Notes: generated from the letters alone by a model not told the origin. DNA of 64,000 nt from Aphelenchoides besseyi (GCA_024699855.1 JAMPIQ010000001.1:5022001-5086000); one strand, 5' to 3'; shown: positions 50,591-61,239, numbered from the stretch's first letter. A program made the numbers and translations.

Positions 50591-51082
50591 ATGTCTCTTG
50601 ATTTGAATGTCGAAAGTGTTCTTCACTGCTTGGATTTGGCATTTTCGTGCAAACGAATGGTGGCGCTTCGAAATCGACTTTTGGATTATGCAGTTGAAAA
50701 CATTAACGATGTGCGTCGTTTGCCTCAATGGTCTGAGTTCACTCGCTCTCATCCGGAGGTTATGGAAAGATTGATCGAACGACTTGGATCGGATGTCAAC
50801 TTGGAAGAACCGATTGATTGGCCATCGTCCACAACATCACCAGTTCAAAATGGTCAATTTCCAACTAAAAACAACGAGCCAACTCCACCAAAAACGAAAC
50901 TCAAACCAACCGTTTTCGATTTGCTTTTTACGCTGATCGTATTGGCTTTGGGGATTTTTGTTTGTTCTTTCACTGCTTTTGGAGTTGTTTTCGTTTATGG
51001 AATCAGTTTTGTTATTTCGATCGCAAGTTTGGTTATGGAAACGCCGAAAAAGTTGGTCAATTGGATCCATGAAAACATGTAA
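50591..51082 (+). CDS. BACK-like domain protein with membrane hairpin
   Basis: I chose ATG 50591-50593, which lies just after the acceptor CGTTCAG. An upstream in-frame ATG at 50474 is possible. The stop follows HENM at 51080-51082. Residues ~5-60 (LHCLDLAFSCKRMVALRNRL, YAVENINDV, RSHPEVMERLIERL) resemble the BACK-like region that follows the BTB domain in nematode MATH-BTB proteins. A polar linker leads to a long hydrophobic stretch (VFDLLFTLIVLALGIFVCSF, GVVFVYGISFVISIASLV), probably two membrane helices. No BTB domain precedes it. The next gene encodes MATH domains without BTB. A poly(A) signal is at 51215-51220. Function unknown. Confidence 0.6.
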   Translation: MSLDLNVESVLHCLDLAFSCKRMVALRNRLLDYAVENINDVRRLPQWSEFTRSHPEVMERLIERLGSDVNLEEPIDWPSSTTSPVQNGQFPTKNNEPTPPKTKLKPTVFDLLFTLIVLALGIFVCSFTAFGVVFVYGISFVISIASLVMETPKKLVNWIHENM

Positions 51083-51565
51083 TCGATTATGTTCAACGTA
51101 ATGCATGATTTCTTTTGCTATTGTAAGATTAAATCACGAGTTTCTATGCTGCTTTTTAATTGTGATCACAAATTATGGTAGTGAATTGCTTGTAGATGTT
51201 CAAGGTTTGTCGTGAATAAATCGAATTTGCTGAACTCTGTGTTTGAGAAGCCCGACTTATTGGCATAAACCACAGTAACTGTCAAAAGAGCAACATTACT
51301 AGAGCGAACTAGTGTACGATGTATTTCGATTATGTTTTTATAACAAATTTTATTTCACATATCGAAAAGACGAAATAACAATAATCAGGTGCCTAACAAG
51401 TGGCAATACAAAGAAACGCATCAATTCAAACACCGTCTCTAATTTGGATTCTTTTTGCAAACGGTGGGTGTTGGCATTTGATTCGGATCGTTGAAAATGT
51501 TCGATTCGTTCCCGCGGTCGAGTTGACCAGCAAACTCCGTTGTTTTTGACGTCTCGCATCTTCAA
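51083..51565. other. intergenic gap between the BACK-like and MATH genes
   Basis: It holds the poly(A) signal of the BACK-like gene (51215-51220) and the unresolved 5' end of the MATH gene. I see nothing else. Confidence 0.4.
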
Positions 51566-52551
51566 ATGCTTTCCTATTGTAGTTACGCATACGTCGATGA
51601 GACGATTTGTCGATGGCATGTGACCTCGTTTAAGAAACAATTCCAACAGGCAGTTAGTGGTGATCGCTGGGCCAGCGATGTGTTTTGCATTGCGGAGCCG
51701 GATGAGGTTTACATCCGTTTTTATCTCGTGTTTTATCCGCATGGTCATATCGGAAGTAAGAGCAAAACAAGCTCACTGTACGTCAAACTGGTTGATTTGG
51801 ATCAGTGCTCGCCCTACGAGTATGAAGCCCGTGCGTGGATTGAAAGTGGCGGTATGATGTGTAGTAAAACCTTAAGTAAGTTCGTTGCCCTTGTTTTAAA
51901 TCTGAATTTTAATGTTTAGCCGCAGTTGTCCAACCAGGAAGGGTTCGAACAATTTGTGGGTGGAAATCGTTTGTTCCGTACTGCGATTTGTACAAGATGC
52001 TGGAGCGCTCACCTGATCCAAATGCCTACATCTGCTATGAATTTCCTCGTCTGGCGAAATTGGAAATGTGTGCGTTTCCTTGTACTACAGTCAATGTGCG
52101 TTGGCAAATTGATCACTTCGCTGAACGTTACAAAAACGCGAAAGTCGGGGAATCGTGGAAATCGGAAAGGATCATGATCTCAGATTACCAGGACACCTAT
52201 TTCTGTTTCGTGTTGTATCCGAAAGGCGAAACAAAACGACACTCCAGTTGGTGTTCGTTGTACTTTCGCGTTGAGAATGAAACGGACGAGGAAGACGTCG
52301 GGTTGAGATACGAGATGTGGATTGAAAACGAGAAAGGAGAGCGAAAACACTCTATTGGTAAGTTCACCTGTTTGATCCTTAACTCTTGTGTTTTAGCGGA
52401 GGCGTACGTTTATTTCGAGTGGACTCCTTGGAAACAAGCTCGCTATATCAAACGGGAAGAACTTCGGAAGTTTGGAAGTTATGGCTCTCTTTTTGTATCT
52501 TGCAACTTTTGTCGTATGCTAGTGCCGAAAATGCATCCATCTTTGTGCTAA
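51566..52551 (+). CDS. tandem MATH-domain protein without BTB
   Basis: Three exons run from an ATG at 51566-51568 (start uncertain, since an acceptor-like CTATTGTAG lies just inside) to the stop after HPSLC at 52549-52551. Two MATH-like units are visible. One has CRWHVTSFKK, VYIRFYLVFYPHG, SSLYVKL and EARAWIES. The other has VNVRWQIDHFAERY, TYFCFVLYPKGET, WCSLYFRVEN and RYEMWIENEKGER. The second is followed by YVYFEWTPWKQARYI. MATH domains bind peptides of substrates, usually fused to BTB in nematode cullin-3 adaptors, but no BTB is present here. A poly(A) signal is at 52639-52644. Both the family call and the domain count rest on motif appearance. Confidence 0.6.
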
Positions 52552-52806
52552 TTGTTTCCATTTTCTAACTTTTCCGATAACTTCAAGAAGTTTTTACTTC
52601 CGCTATAAGCTAATCATATCTGTTTGACTGATTCAAAGAATAAACATTTCGAACACATCGCTTTGGAATTTGTTTCAATTTAACAGTGAAGTCGAGAATG
52701 ACGATCGCGAACAGTCGCAATTTAAATTCCATTGCCGAATAAAGCAGATCGTTTGCATTTGAACCGCGTAATGAATTCTTATTCGATGGTCTTTATCACG
52801 AAGGAC

Positions 52807-52813
52807 TATAAAA
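52807..52813 (+). promoter_or_regulatory. TATA box upstream of a secreted-peptide ORF
   Basis: TATAAAA lies 58 bp upstream of ATG 52871. The spacing resembles that at the two BHMT genes (61 bp for the second copy). Confidence 0.45.
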
Positions 52814-52870
52814 CTTCGGACATATAGTTTGCATTCCTTTCGACTTTTTCTGTTGGGTATCAGTTTGAAG

Positions 52871-52969
52871 ATGAAAATTCAAATGTTTCTGTTTCTCGTA
52901 TTCTGCTTCTGTACCCTGTTATCTGCAACTCACGATCTCGGTACTGATAGCCGTTCGGTTCGTGTTTAA
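52871..52969 (+). CDS. candidate 32-residue secreted peptide
   Basis: The frame starts MKIQMFLFLVFCFCTLLSAT, a strong signal peptide. It is followed by about a dozen residues (HDLGTDSRSVRV) and a TAA at 52967-52969. A TATA box sits 58 bp upstream. The mature part contains an RSVR basic site. It overlaps, in antisense, the last exon of the minus-strand gene that ends at 52919, so both cannot easily be fully coding. Additional plus-strand exons might exist: CTCG|GTACTG could be a donor. Confidence 0.4.
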   Translation: MKIQMFLFLVFCFCTLLSATHDLGTDSRSVRV

Positions 52970-54430
52970 CGTCCGATTTTCGATTCGATCAAAAACCTTT
53001 TTCATCACAAACACTACTGAACATCCCAAATCGCTTCCAGTCAGCAATTTGACCTCAAAAACGTTAAGTCCATCAATTTCTTTAACTTCGACGATGCCAG
53101 CCACTAACTCAACGTCAAAATGAATGGAATAACATTTGAGGCAACGGTTCATGCTAATAGTTGAAGAGTTTGATTTGTCGATACAAGCTCATTGAAACAA
53201 TGGGACACTTCTTGCAACGAACTGAAACAAACTTCTCAATCACGTGCATCGCCTCGGATGATTCCAACGAATAGTCCAAGTTGGAGAGCTTGTGAAGAGC
53301 CACAACTGTGAACAATGAGACTAAAAAAGTATCTTTCGTTTCGAACAATTCTCGGTTGACGTAAATAAAAAGGCTTTGGAAATAGGAATCAGTTTTCACA
53401 ACACACGGTGATTTGTTCCTTTCTTCCACCACTTTCAATGCCAATAACTTTGAGGTCACACGCTGAAAACGATCGTTACGACAGTTATGTTCCAATTTCC
53501 TACCACGCGACAGTAAATTTGGTTTAGCGCGTGGATCAGTCGTTGGGGTTTGCGATACAAAAGGTTGAGAAGCAAAAAAAGTGAATACAAAGTGACATTA
53601 TCTGAGAATAAGATGACACTCATGGACACGTAAGTTCAAACCTTCTTCACGTTCAAATTCCCTGGATAAGCACGAAATTTCTTGTAGTTTGTAAGTCGTC
53701 AATTGTTGTTGTGCAAGACGTTGAATAGCCGGATAGAACTCGGCGTTCCACTTTTCGAGCAACTTATTCATCGTTGTTTCTTGCTTCTTACAGAAATCAT
53801 GGAGCACCTGCAACACGCAGTAAACGTAGAGAATATAAGATGGCAACTACTTTTGCTAAGTTCACCGGTAAGTTTAGAGTATGAGGTTTTCTTCTAAACA
53901 TTTCTTTCATGGCACTTCAGTTACAACTCTGTTACTTTAGCTGCCAAGTTCCATCGTTCTGATTCGTTTCCACGGTTTTGATTATTCGACGGTATGTGCC
54001 CAAAGATCTTAGAGCTCGTCGTTGATTGTGAACATAAACGTCAACATAACCACGTGGTCCTTTGGAAGCAAATCCGAACTGTAAAGATCGATTGAATAAC
54101 CAACAAACAACTTGCCGGATCGATGTTGGGATACGGAGAAAGAAGTGCATGCGTGAATGAGCGTATCTCTCGTCTTGTTGGATGATTTTTTCTAATCAAC
54201 AAAATGAATGGATTCCCATTAGTGAATTCTTACATTCTACAGTTTTCCATGCAATATCTTCCAATAACGCGGACGATTGCTCGCTTCAGTTGGTCATAGT
54301 TTGCAATATTAACTCCATCTTTCAGCACAACGCCAATCAACGCCGTTTCATCCTGTTCACATAACAACAATTCCAATGTATCGGATTGAATTTCGGAAAT
54401 ATCCTTCGCTTCTTCTCGTTTATCGTTCAT
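52919..54430 (-). CDS. unrecognised multi-exon protein
   Basis: Minus-strand exons are open at about 54430-54240 (MNDKREEAKDISEIQSDT), 54180-53935, 53820-53640, 53465-53190 and 53155-52919. Acceptors include TTTTCAG, TGTTGCAG and ACTATTAG. The product is soluble-looking. It includes VLHDFCKKQETTMNKLLEKW, SLESSEAMHVIEKFVSVRC and KCYSIHFDVELVAGIVEVKE. I recognise no domain. The junction near 54200 is unclear because reading frames on the two sides fit only with a very short intron. The 3' end overlaps a plus-strand secreted-peptide ORF. Confidence 0.4.
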
Positions 54431-54636
54431 CTTTCGAATGAACTTTGCAGTCACGGAAAGACAGTCAAAGTTTTTACGCTTCAAATTTATGGTTATGATA
54501 ATTGATTGCGTTCAAGCGTTTCATACTCGAGATTCAACGAATTTTTGACTAACAAGAAGAGGTCCTGAGTGATCCCCGCCAGTTTTGACTGAATTATATA
54601 TCAGCCTACGCGCAATTTTACGCTGATTTTGAATAT

Positions 54637-55320
54637 TAAGCTCATTTTTGCCCAATCGCAGAATTGGCCAAAAATATTAAAGTTGCTAAGATCGTAGTGT
54701 TGATTATGCTGATTATCGTGGTAAAGTCCGTTTATTCTTATCTTACTTCATTATGGCGATATTGGCCGTTTTACTTGTCCAACATTTGTTCCGGGTTATG
54801 GCCCGCTGGTCCTCCTTTGGACGTGTGAGCTGCAATAGTCGAGTGAGTAAGTGATGGGCTTGCGAACTCTTTTGGAGGTTGCGAGTTCGATTTCTTCGGC
54901 TGTCTTTTTCAAGTGCTGCGTTCTACCAAAACGACTCCAAAAAGTGAGAAAAAAGTCGGTTGAATGCCTCGTAGTCACCTACTATTTACTCTTTTTCCTT
55001 TTTGCTTTGTGGATATAAAACAGCAACTTGTATTTGACAACAAAGAGAATTGAACCTGCAACCTCCAAAAGAGTTCGCAAGCCCATCACTTACTCACTCG
55101 ACTATTGCAGCTCACACGTCCAAAGGAGGACCAGCGGACCATAACCCGGAACGAATGTTGGACAAGTAAAACGGCCAATATCGCCATAATGAAGTGAGAT
55201 AAGAATAAACGGACTTTACCATGATAATCAGCATGATCGATACTAGAATTTTAGCAATTTAGTGTTTTTGCTTTTTGACCAATAACTCGGCCAATTCTGG
55301 GACTGGGCAAAAATGACTTA
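54637..55320. repeat. large palindromic (foldback/MITE-like) element
   Basis: Two arms of roughly 255-275 bp (54637-54895 and 55044-55320) are near-perfect reverse complements of each other. Left TCCTCCTTTGGACGTGTGAG corresponds to right CTCACACGTCCAAAGGAGGA. About 150 bp of unrelated sequence lies between them. Neither arm encodes protein. A segment in the left arm near 54875-54892 (GTTGCGAGTTCGATTTC) resembles a tRNA-type B box. The outer ends (TAAGTCATTTTTGCCCA and its partner) are less conserved. Confidence 0.85.
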
Positions 55321-55715
55321 TACAGTAATGGTCAGCTCATCGAGACGCGTCGATTGATAGCAACGACGTCAAATTACAGTGGGGACCGATGACAAGCACT
55401 CCTTGTAAGAACACGATCGTAAGAAGAGGTCTGTAGTTGTCAATCGTTTTTCCTATTCAACCGGTAGTTTGACAGACGGTGTGTCTGCAAAGTTTATTGG
55501 TTTAATAGTCAATTTTTCGTAACTCTCGTGTTAATATGTAACCAACTTCACCACTCTGTTTTTCGTTTCCTTACGACTTTTGCAACTTGGTCAATTCTTT
55601 TGAAAGATGTCAGAATTTGTCGACACATAAGGATGGTCGAAGAAATCACTCACGAAAACTCACGCATTTTAAGGCAGCTCTTCTTCCATCGGTTACATTT
55701 AAAGTGCTCCAAAGT
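55321..55715. other. intergenic gap
   Basis: This lies between the palindromic element and the next plus-strand gene. Short open frames around 55528-55715 overlap the possible 5' end of that gene. I see nothing further. Confidence 0.35.
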
Positions 55716-56384
55716 ATGGACTGGTATGAAATGGTACAAATTTCTGTGAGTTTCGATGACACGCATATGCTAATTAAAGTTTTAGTTTTGTGATATGATA
55801 GTTTTTTTGTTGTCTTCTCGATCTCAACATCTTCAAAGTCTGGTCGGCTCGTTGTCGCGTCTGAGAACTCAACGATTGTTGCTAAGTGAGTTATGTTGAC
55901 CGAGGTTTTCGATTTGTGTTTCAGCAATCCATACAATAACCCAAGGGATGTACAACAATTTTTGGACGCCAATGACCGATAGCGTCATGGACGTCTTCGT
56001 TGTCGCCTGCTCTATGGTTTTTGCTTTGATTTTTTGCGCCGGAAACAAACAGAAACAAAATGGAACACCAAGTGAAGTAGTCGGTGGAAACAAAACTCCT
56101 GGAGCTGCAGTACCGGGAAAAGTGAAGTCGAAAGGAGGAAAATCACAGTAAGGTGGAAAAGGAAGACTAATAACTTGTTGATTCTTAGGGTCGTTTATTT
56201 CCCTGGTGCAGACCCTGATGCCACAAAAACGACGGCCACACAAGTGAATACAGCGGTTCAAAACACCGGAGCACAAGGAGTTCAATCGATGGTTAATCAA
56301 TCTCAAGCGGGAAATAACGACGAGGGCTATGAGAACATCAATCCGAATCAACGACCACTTGCTGCCGTTCCACCACAAACATGA
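55716..56384 (+). CDS. small single-pass membrane protein with polar tail
   Basis: Four exons are supported. The frame from MDWYEMVQIS continues through FCDMIVFLLSSRSQHLQSLV, then THTITQG-like sequence into MYNNFWTPMTDSVMDVF, VVACSMVFALIFCAG (a membrane helix) and a long polar tail ending AAVPPQT at 56382-56384. The start is uncertain: ATG 55716 or further upstream. The tail is Gln/Asn/Thr-rich and carries EGYENIN, a Y-x-N motif that could bind an SH2 domain once phosphorylated. A poly(A) signal is at 56410-56415. I do not recognise the family. Confidence 0.5.
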
Positions 56385-56528
56385 ATTTTTTGTTGGTCCT
56401 GATCTGTTCAATAAACCAAAATGATTGGCGATTGTTGCAAATCAACCGTAAGGTTCTTCATTAGTGTTAAACAACAAGCCGACTGGAAAGCATGAGTTTA
56501 ACACGCGGACGGGCGTTTTTGAAAAGTG

Positions 56529-56681
56529 ATGCAACAAGTGAATAAAAGATCGATGTGTGATCGAGTAACGTTTATAGTTTGGATTTTGCTTGGAGCCCTT
56601 ATCGCTGATCAGTTCGAGTGCCAGCAATTAAATTCTAAACATCCTAATGTACAAATGGATTTGAGTTCTGAAACCCTTTGA
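56529..56681 (+). CDS. candidate 50-residue secreted peptide
   Basis: The frame begins MQQVNKRSMCDRVTFIVWIL, or at the second ATG at 56553. A hydrophobic signal-like core (VTFIVWILLGALIA) leads to a short mature part, DQFECQQLNSKHPNVQMDLS. The stop TGA is at 56679-56681 and AATAAA lies about 22 bp further on (56703-56708). The signal-peptide pattern plus a close poly(A) signal make it plausible. No relatives are recognised and no TATA box was noticed. Confidence 0.4.
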   Translation: MQQVNKRSMCDRVTFIVWILLGALIADQFECQQLNSKHPNVQMDLSSETL

Positions 56682-56708
56682 AGTTACAAAACACGATCAG
56701 AAAATAAA

Positions 56709-57074
56709 ACTAATCACTCAACTTCCGCTTCGAGAGCAATCAGGACGTTTTTCCACTCTGATTGTATCCGCGTACTTTGCCCTCAATTGCATAAACATGA
56801 TGCAATTCACAGAACTCATTTGTTGGCATATCTCCGTGATGGTGGGCATTATTGTTGACTGAAAAATTGATTCCTATCAAACAAAAAAAAGACCTTGCTA
56901 TGCACCGAACTCCGCCCCTCAAGTCAATAGTCGAAGCCATGGACTCGCTGGTAAATTCAAGAGTACAGAATCGCTGCTAACTACTGGCTTATCTTTGACA
57001 CTTTTTGAGTGGGCGGTCGAACTAATCGACCCGAAAGTCCAAGGAAAAGATGATGCCATCGCTAATCCAACACG
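56709..57074. other. intergenic gap upstream of BHMT copy 1
   Basis: This is a presumed regulatory region. Minus-strand frames at 56740-56940 and 56919-57110 have no motifs or splice support. I see nothing else. Confidence 0.35.
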
Positions 57075-57081
57075 TATAAAA
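57075..57081 (+). promoter_or_regulatory. TATA box of BHMT copy 1
   Basis: TATAAAA in the context CGTATAAAAG lies about 135 bp upstream of the ATG. A likely transcribed leader is interrupted by a 3' splice acceptor (TTTTGCAG, ending 57180). The downstream BHMT copy has the same motif. Confidence 0.5.
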
Positions 57082-57210
57082 GTAGACGCGAATAGAAACA
57101 ATTCACACAAATGTTAATTGCAAATCGGGTTCTATTAAGCGCTTAATCATTATAGTGTTGAATTTTTTTGTCTTTTGCAGAAAACACAAACTTCATCTTA
57201 ACAACAAAAA

Positions 57211-58447
57211 ATGTCTTCTCCTGCGATCACGGTTATCAAAGGTAAACCGATGAATGAGTTCAAGTCATTCGATTATTTTTAGGATCATTATTGGAACGAT
57301 TGAATCGTGGTCCGGTTCTTGCGGCTGAAGGCTACTTGTTCGAACTGGAACGTCGTGGATTGTTGAAAGCTGGTGCTTTTGTACCAGAGGTGGTTCTTGA
57401 AAATCCAGAAGCTCTTCGTGAAGTCCATCGCGAGTTTGTTAACGCAGGATCGGAGGTCGTTGAGGCGTTTACCTACTACGCTCACCGTGACAAACTCCGG
57501 GTTATTGGACGCGAAAACGATTTGGAACCGTTGAATCGTCAGGCTCTGAAAATCGCCAAAGAAGTTGCCCAAGAAGCCAAAGAAACCAAAGGCCTCGATG
57601 TGTTGGTTGCCGGAAATATCTGCAACACGTGGGTCTACGACCACAACAACGCGGAAGAATCGGGCAAGATCGTTCGTCAAATGTACGAAGAACAAGTCGG
57701 TTGGGCAAAAGAAGCTGGTGTTGACTTTGTTATTGCCGAAACTATTTCCTTCCTCGGTGAAGCTTTGATCGCTCTTGAAGTCATCAAAAAGCACGGACTT
57801 CCATCTGTGATCACTTTCGCAATTCTTGAAGACAAATCACAAGATGGTTATGATTGGGTTGAAGGTTAGCAAAATACCATTTGATTATTACTTTTATTGG
57901 TTAGCCTGCCAAATTTTGGAAAAAAATGGCGCTGATGTTGTTGGATTCAACTGTTTCCGTGGACCAGCGCAAATGCTTCCCTACTTGCGCAAACTGCGTT
58001 CAAAAGTCAAATGTTACATGTAGAGTTTTTCTTGATTTCGAGGTCTTTTGTTAATTCAACATTCTAGTGCCGCTCAGCCAGTACCGTATCGGACAACCGA
58101 TGAATGTCCAACGTTCACTTCGTTGAAAGATGATCAGGGAAAACATCTTTTCCCGTTGCGTTTGGACACAAAACTTTTGGATCGTTTCGAAATGGCCGAC
58201 TTTGCTACTGAAGCAAAGGAATTGGGTGTTAACTACATCGGTGTTTGTTGTGGTAAGAATACCAATAACTGTCACATATGAAACTCCTTTAGGTTGTGCT
58301 CCGATTCAAATTCGACAAATGGCTGAAAATCTCGGTCGTGTCGTTCCGGCAAGTCGCTTCACTGCCGACATGTCCAAGCACGGAATGTTGGGCTCTGATG
58401 AGACCGTGAAACCACATCAAAAGAAGTTCAAATCTCAATGGAATTAA
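57211..58447 (+). CDS. BHMT: betaine-homocysteine S-methyltransferase, copy 1
   Basis: The gene runs from ATG 57211-57213 (MSSPAITVIKGSLLERL) to TAA 58445-58447 in about five exons. The S-methyltransferase TIM barrel shows EGYLFELERRG, FVNAGSEVVEAFTYYAHRDK, AGNICNTW and QILEKNGADVVGFNC. The zinc-binding residues are the cysteine in GFNC and the cysteine pair in IGVCCG. AAQPVPYRTTDECP and the C-terminal HGMLGSDETVKPHQ are typical of BHMT, which transfers a methyl group from betaine to homocysteine in the cytosol. A 311-bp stretch is identical to copy 2. Unlike copy 2, there is no intron at the IAET/FLGEAL position. Confidence 0.93.
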
Positions 58448-58571
58448 AGTGAGCGAAATCGATGCAAATCTCTTCTCTAATTTTGTCATGAAGTAAAATA
58501 ATAGTCGGTTTATTGAATAACAAACTTAACGACGTAAAAAACAGAAAAATTGCACGATAAATTGGTAGACT
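58448..58571. other. convergent 3' ends
   Basis: The 3' ends of BHMT copy 1 and the minus-strand gene face each other. A minus-strand AATAAA is at 58509-58514. Confidence 0.5.
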
Positions 58572-61239
58572 TCATTGTGTTGAGCTTCCTGGTTCCATTT
58601 TAGGAGTTGAGCGTGCGGTGCAGTTTGGCGTGTGTTCCTTCCAAACAATCACTTCCTCGTCGTTGAAGTCGATCTTCGCACCGCAACTTTTCCAACAGTA
58701 GAATTTTGTTTTTTTTCCTGCTTGATAAATGAAACCGTCGATAATTACCCGTGTTTTTTTGGGTGGCTGACGTTCGATGCATTTCTTGCGAGGCGATACA
58801 ATGGCCTGAAATTTACAATTACTATCGGAATGAAATTCGTTTCTTACTGCGGTGAATCCGGACGTCCTACTAAAACTGGACAAGTCGGCAGATGTTCTCG
58901 CCAAACTTGAACGTGCGTCTCCGTAAGTGAAATAGATGCGTGGCAGACGATATCATCTGGGGTTTTCCTCGTACAATTGTATCTACGACGATGGTTGAGG
59001 TATCCGCCACCATTGAAAAACACGTAACTATCGGATGCTCGAGAAAAGTTTTCCTCCGTTTTTTCGACTTCGTAGAGCGGTCTAAAACGACAGAGTGAAT
59101 TATGTTTTTGAAACTCTTTCTTACTTTTTTTCGACTTTCTCCGTTTCGGGCAATCCTTCGCAATTTTCGTGGTCTCTCCAAACAATCACAGTCGTGTCCT
59201 TCGGTTCGATTACTGCACCACATTCTAGTTTGCAATAAAATTTTGCTATGCCACCTAAAAAGAACTTCTTTCCCTCGAAAAACGCGACTGTTTTGAATGG
59301 CTGTTTGAAGTTTTCCTCCGTTTTTTCAACGATGCGAATCGGACTGAAAAACTAAATATGAAAAGAGTCGAGTGATAACTTACTCGGGATGTTTTTCGGT
59401 TTCAGTCTTGCATTCGTCCAAATGATCGTAAATTCTGAATACGAATCCCGTTCCTTCGTTGATCCACAAGCGAGCTGGGCAGGGCTGACGGCTGTCTGAC
59501 ATGCAATAATGAACTCCGTGGCGAGATGCGAGAAATAAACGATCATGAAACACAACGTAACGTCTTGAGTTCGTGTTTTTTTCCTTCATACTCGAGAATC
59601 TCGTCGATCGGACTGCAAATAAAGTGAATAATGGAATTTAAAATGCTCAACTTACAATGAGATCTGTTGTCCCACTTCGAAATCCAAATCACCGATCAAA
59701 TCCACTGTACTTGGGACCAATTTCACAAAGCTGTTCGGATCTGCTCGTGCGTCATCGTACTTGTTGAACTTCATCGCTGAAATTTGTCTGATTATGTAGG
59801 AATTCTTGTAGACAAAATCAACTATCAAAAGTAACTGAACTTACACAGAAGGCAACCTGGAACATGTTTACAGCCGGCTTTCCGTCCGTAGTGACAAGGA
59901 TCGCGTGACAAGTTAGCCGTCATGTTCTCAGGATACAAGTGATTCGGGTGAAGACATCTCTTGTTGCCACACAAGTGGCTTGTTGAGCGACCAACCATTG
60001 TCGCGTGACCGTGAAGAACGCTGCAAATTACTCGACGATAGTGCATGCTTGAACATCTAAAACTGATTGATTAATAGAATTAGGTGTCTTTAAACATACC
60101 CTTTCTTCACATGCCCATAAGGCTCAGTTTGAGAAGTCGAGAAACCAAAGCAATCAGCTTGACCGAATGACACGACAATCGATGAGGAGACTCGAAGAAC
60201 CGCGCTCATCCAATTGCAAAAACTCGGCATATTTCGATAACACTTCAACAACCACTCATATTCGCTAACGTCGTTTCTTTCTCGTGCTCTCAAAGCGTGT
60301 TTTAGGACGAATACCGCGTAGTATTTTTGGAAAGCGCTCAACCGGAAGAAATAACGGAACAATACACTGCGATCTCTGCGTAAATCTGAAACGACAATTT
60401 CATAAACTGAACAAAAACGTTAATTTACCAAATTCCGTCATCACAAAATTGCGGAAATACTGGCAAAGACGTTCGTGGTACTCGGTTGTGATGTCAACGC
60501 CTGAAAAGTAAATTTGAATTCAATGGAAAACAAGCAACTAACTTGTGTTGAAAACTGGGATGTCGTTGTACGGTTCCAATGAACTTTCGACGTTCATATC
60601 GGCGGTTTCTTTGAGTTGAGTTTTCACTGACGCGTAATCCCGTTGAACATTCTTCAGTTTTTGTTTCAACTCCTCGACTCGTCGATCTCGAACCTTCAGC
60701 AAGCGAATCGCTTCTTCCCTATAAACTTTTTCTTTGAAATATTCGGAATCGTTACACTTACAAATTCAACCCGCTGTATGCTTCCCATTCATCCGACGCG
60801 GGCTCCATTTCGACTGGGTCTTGGCGAGGGCTCACTGGTTCCACTTTGATGGACGGCAGTTCTTCAGTCGCCTTTGGATCAACGTGCACTTGTTCCAGCA
60901 GATATTCTTGATAATCATCGTCACCTGAAAAAAGCAGCTACAAATAAAATAAAACTGTTATCTTACCTGACTCGTCGGAACTGGTTACGTCGCTTTCATC
61001 CGATTCGCAATACGTGTCGTCGTCCGAAACTTCTTCGTCGTTCAATAACTTAAAATCAAAAGTTTATGAGCAGATTGTTTCGTTACCGATGACCAGTGCG
61101 GTTGATCAGGCTTCGGCGGAGAATCAGTTTCCATTTGCTCATCTTTGCTGCTCTAAAACATTCAAAATTCAAAAGTGTTGGACAATTTTAAACCTACGTC
61201 TTTCGAATCCGACGAATTTGCAGAATCATCGCACTCCAT
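58572..61239 (-). CDS. His-Me-finger (I-PpoI zinc-loop-like) plus four FLYWCH-like fingers protein
   Basis: This is a multi-exon gene with stop at 58572-58574. ATG 61237-61239 is taken as start, but an acceptor just upstream means an earlier exon may exist. The N-terminal ~150 residues are acidic (DEEVSDDDTYCESDESDV), followed by a coiled coil (RRVEELKQKLKNVQRDYASV) and a helical domain (SVLFRYFFRLSAFQKYYAVF). Next is a zinc-loop segment: TSHLCGNKRCLHPNHLYPEN, then CHYGRKAGCKHVPGCLLC. This resembles the zinc-binding loop of His-Me homing endonucleases. Four C/C/H/C units follow: YCMSDSRQPC...HLDEC; YCKLECGAV...RDHENC; YNCTRKTPDDIVC...EHLPTC; YCWKSCGAK...EHTPNC. They look like FLYWCH zinc fingers. 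DNA binding is inferred. Whether nuclease activity survives cannot be judged. Confidence 0.7.

Noticed and set aside
51350..51748. Minus-strand open frame of 132 codons
   Set aside because: It overlaps the MATH gene's first exon in antisense and has no motif.
54870..54895. Functional tRNA gene in the palindromic element
   Set aside because: Only a B-box-like stretch is present. No acceptor stem or anticodon arm could be folded.
57288..57794. Minus-strand open frame of 168 codons
   Set aside because: It is antisense to BHMT copy 1. The same shadow recurs opposite copy 2 because the sequences are identical there.
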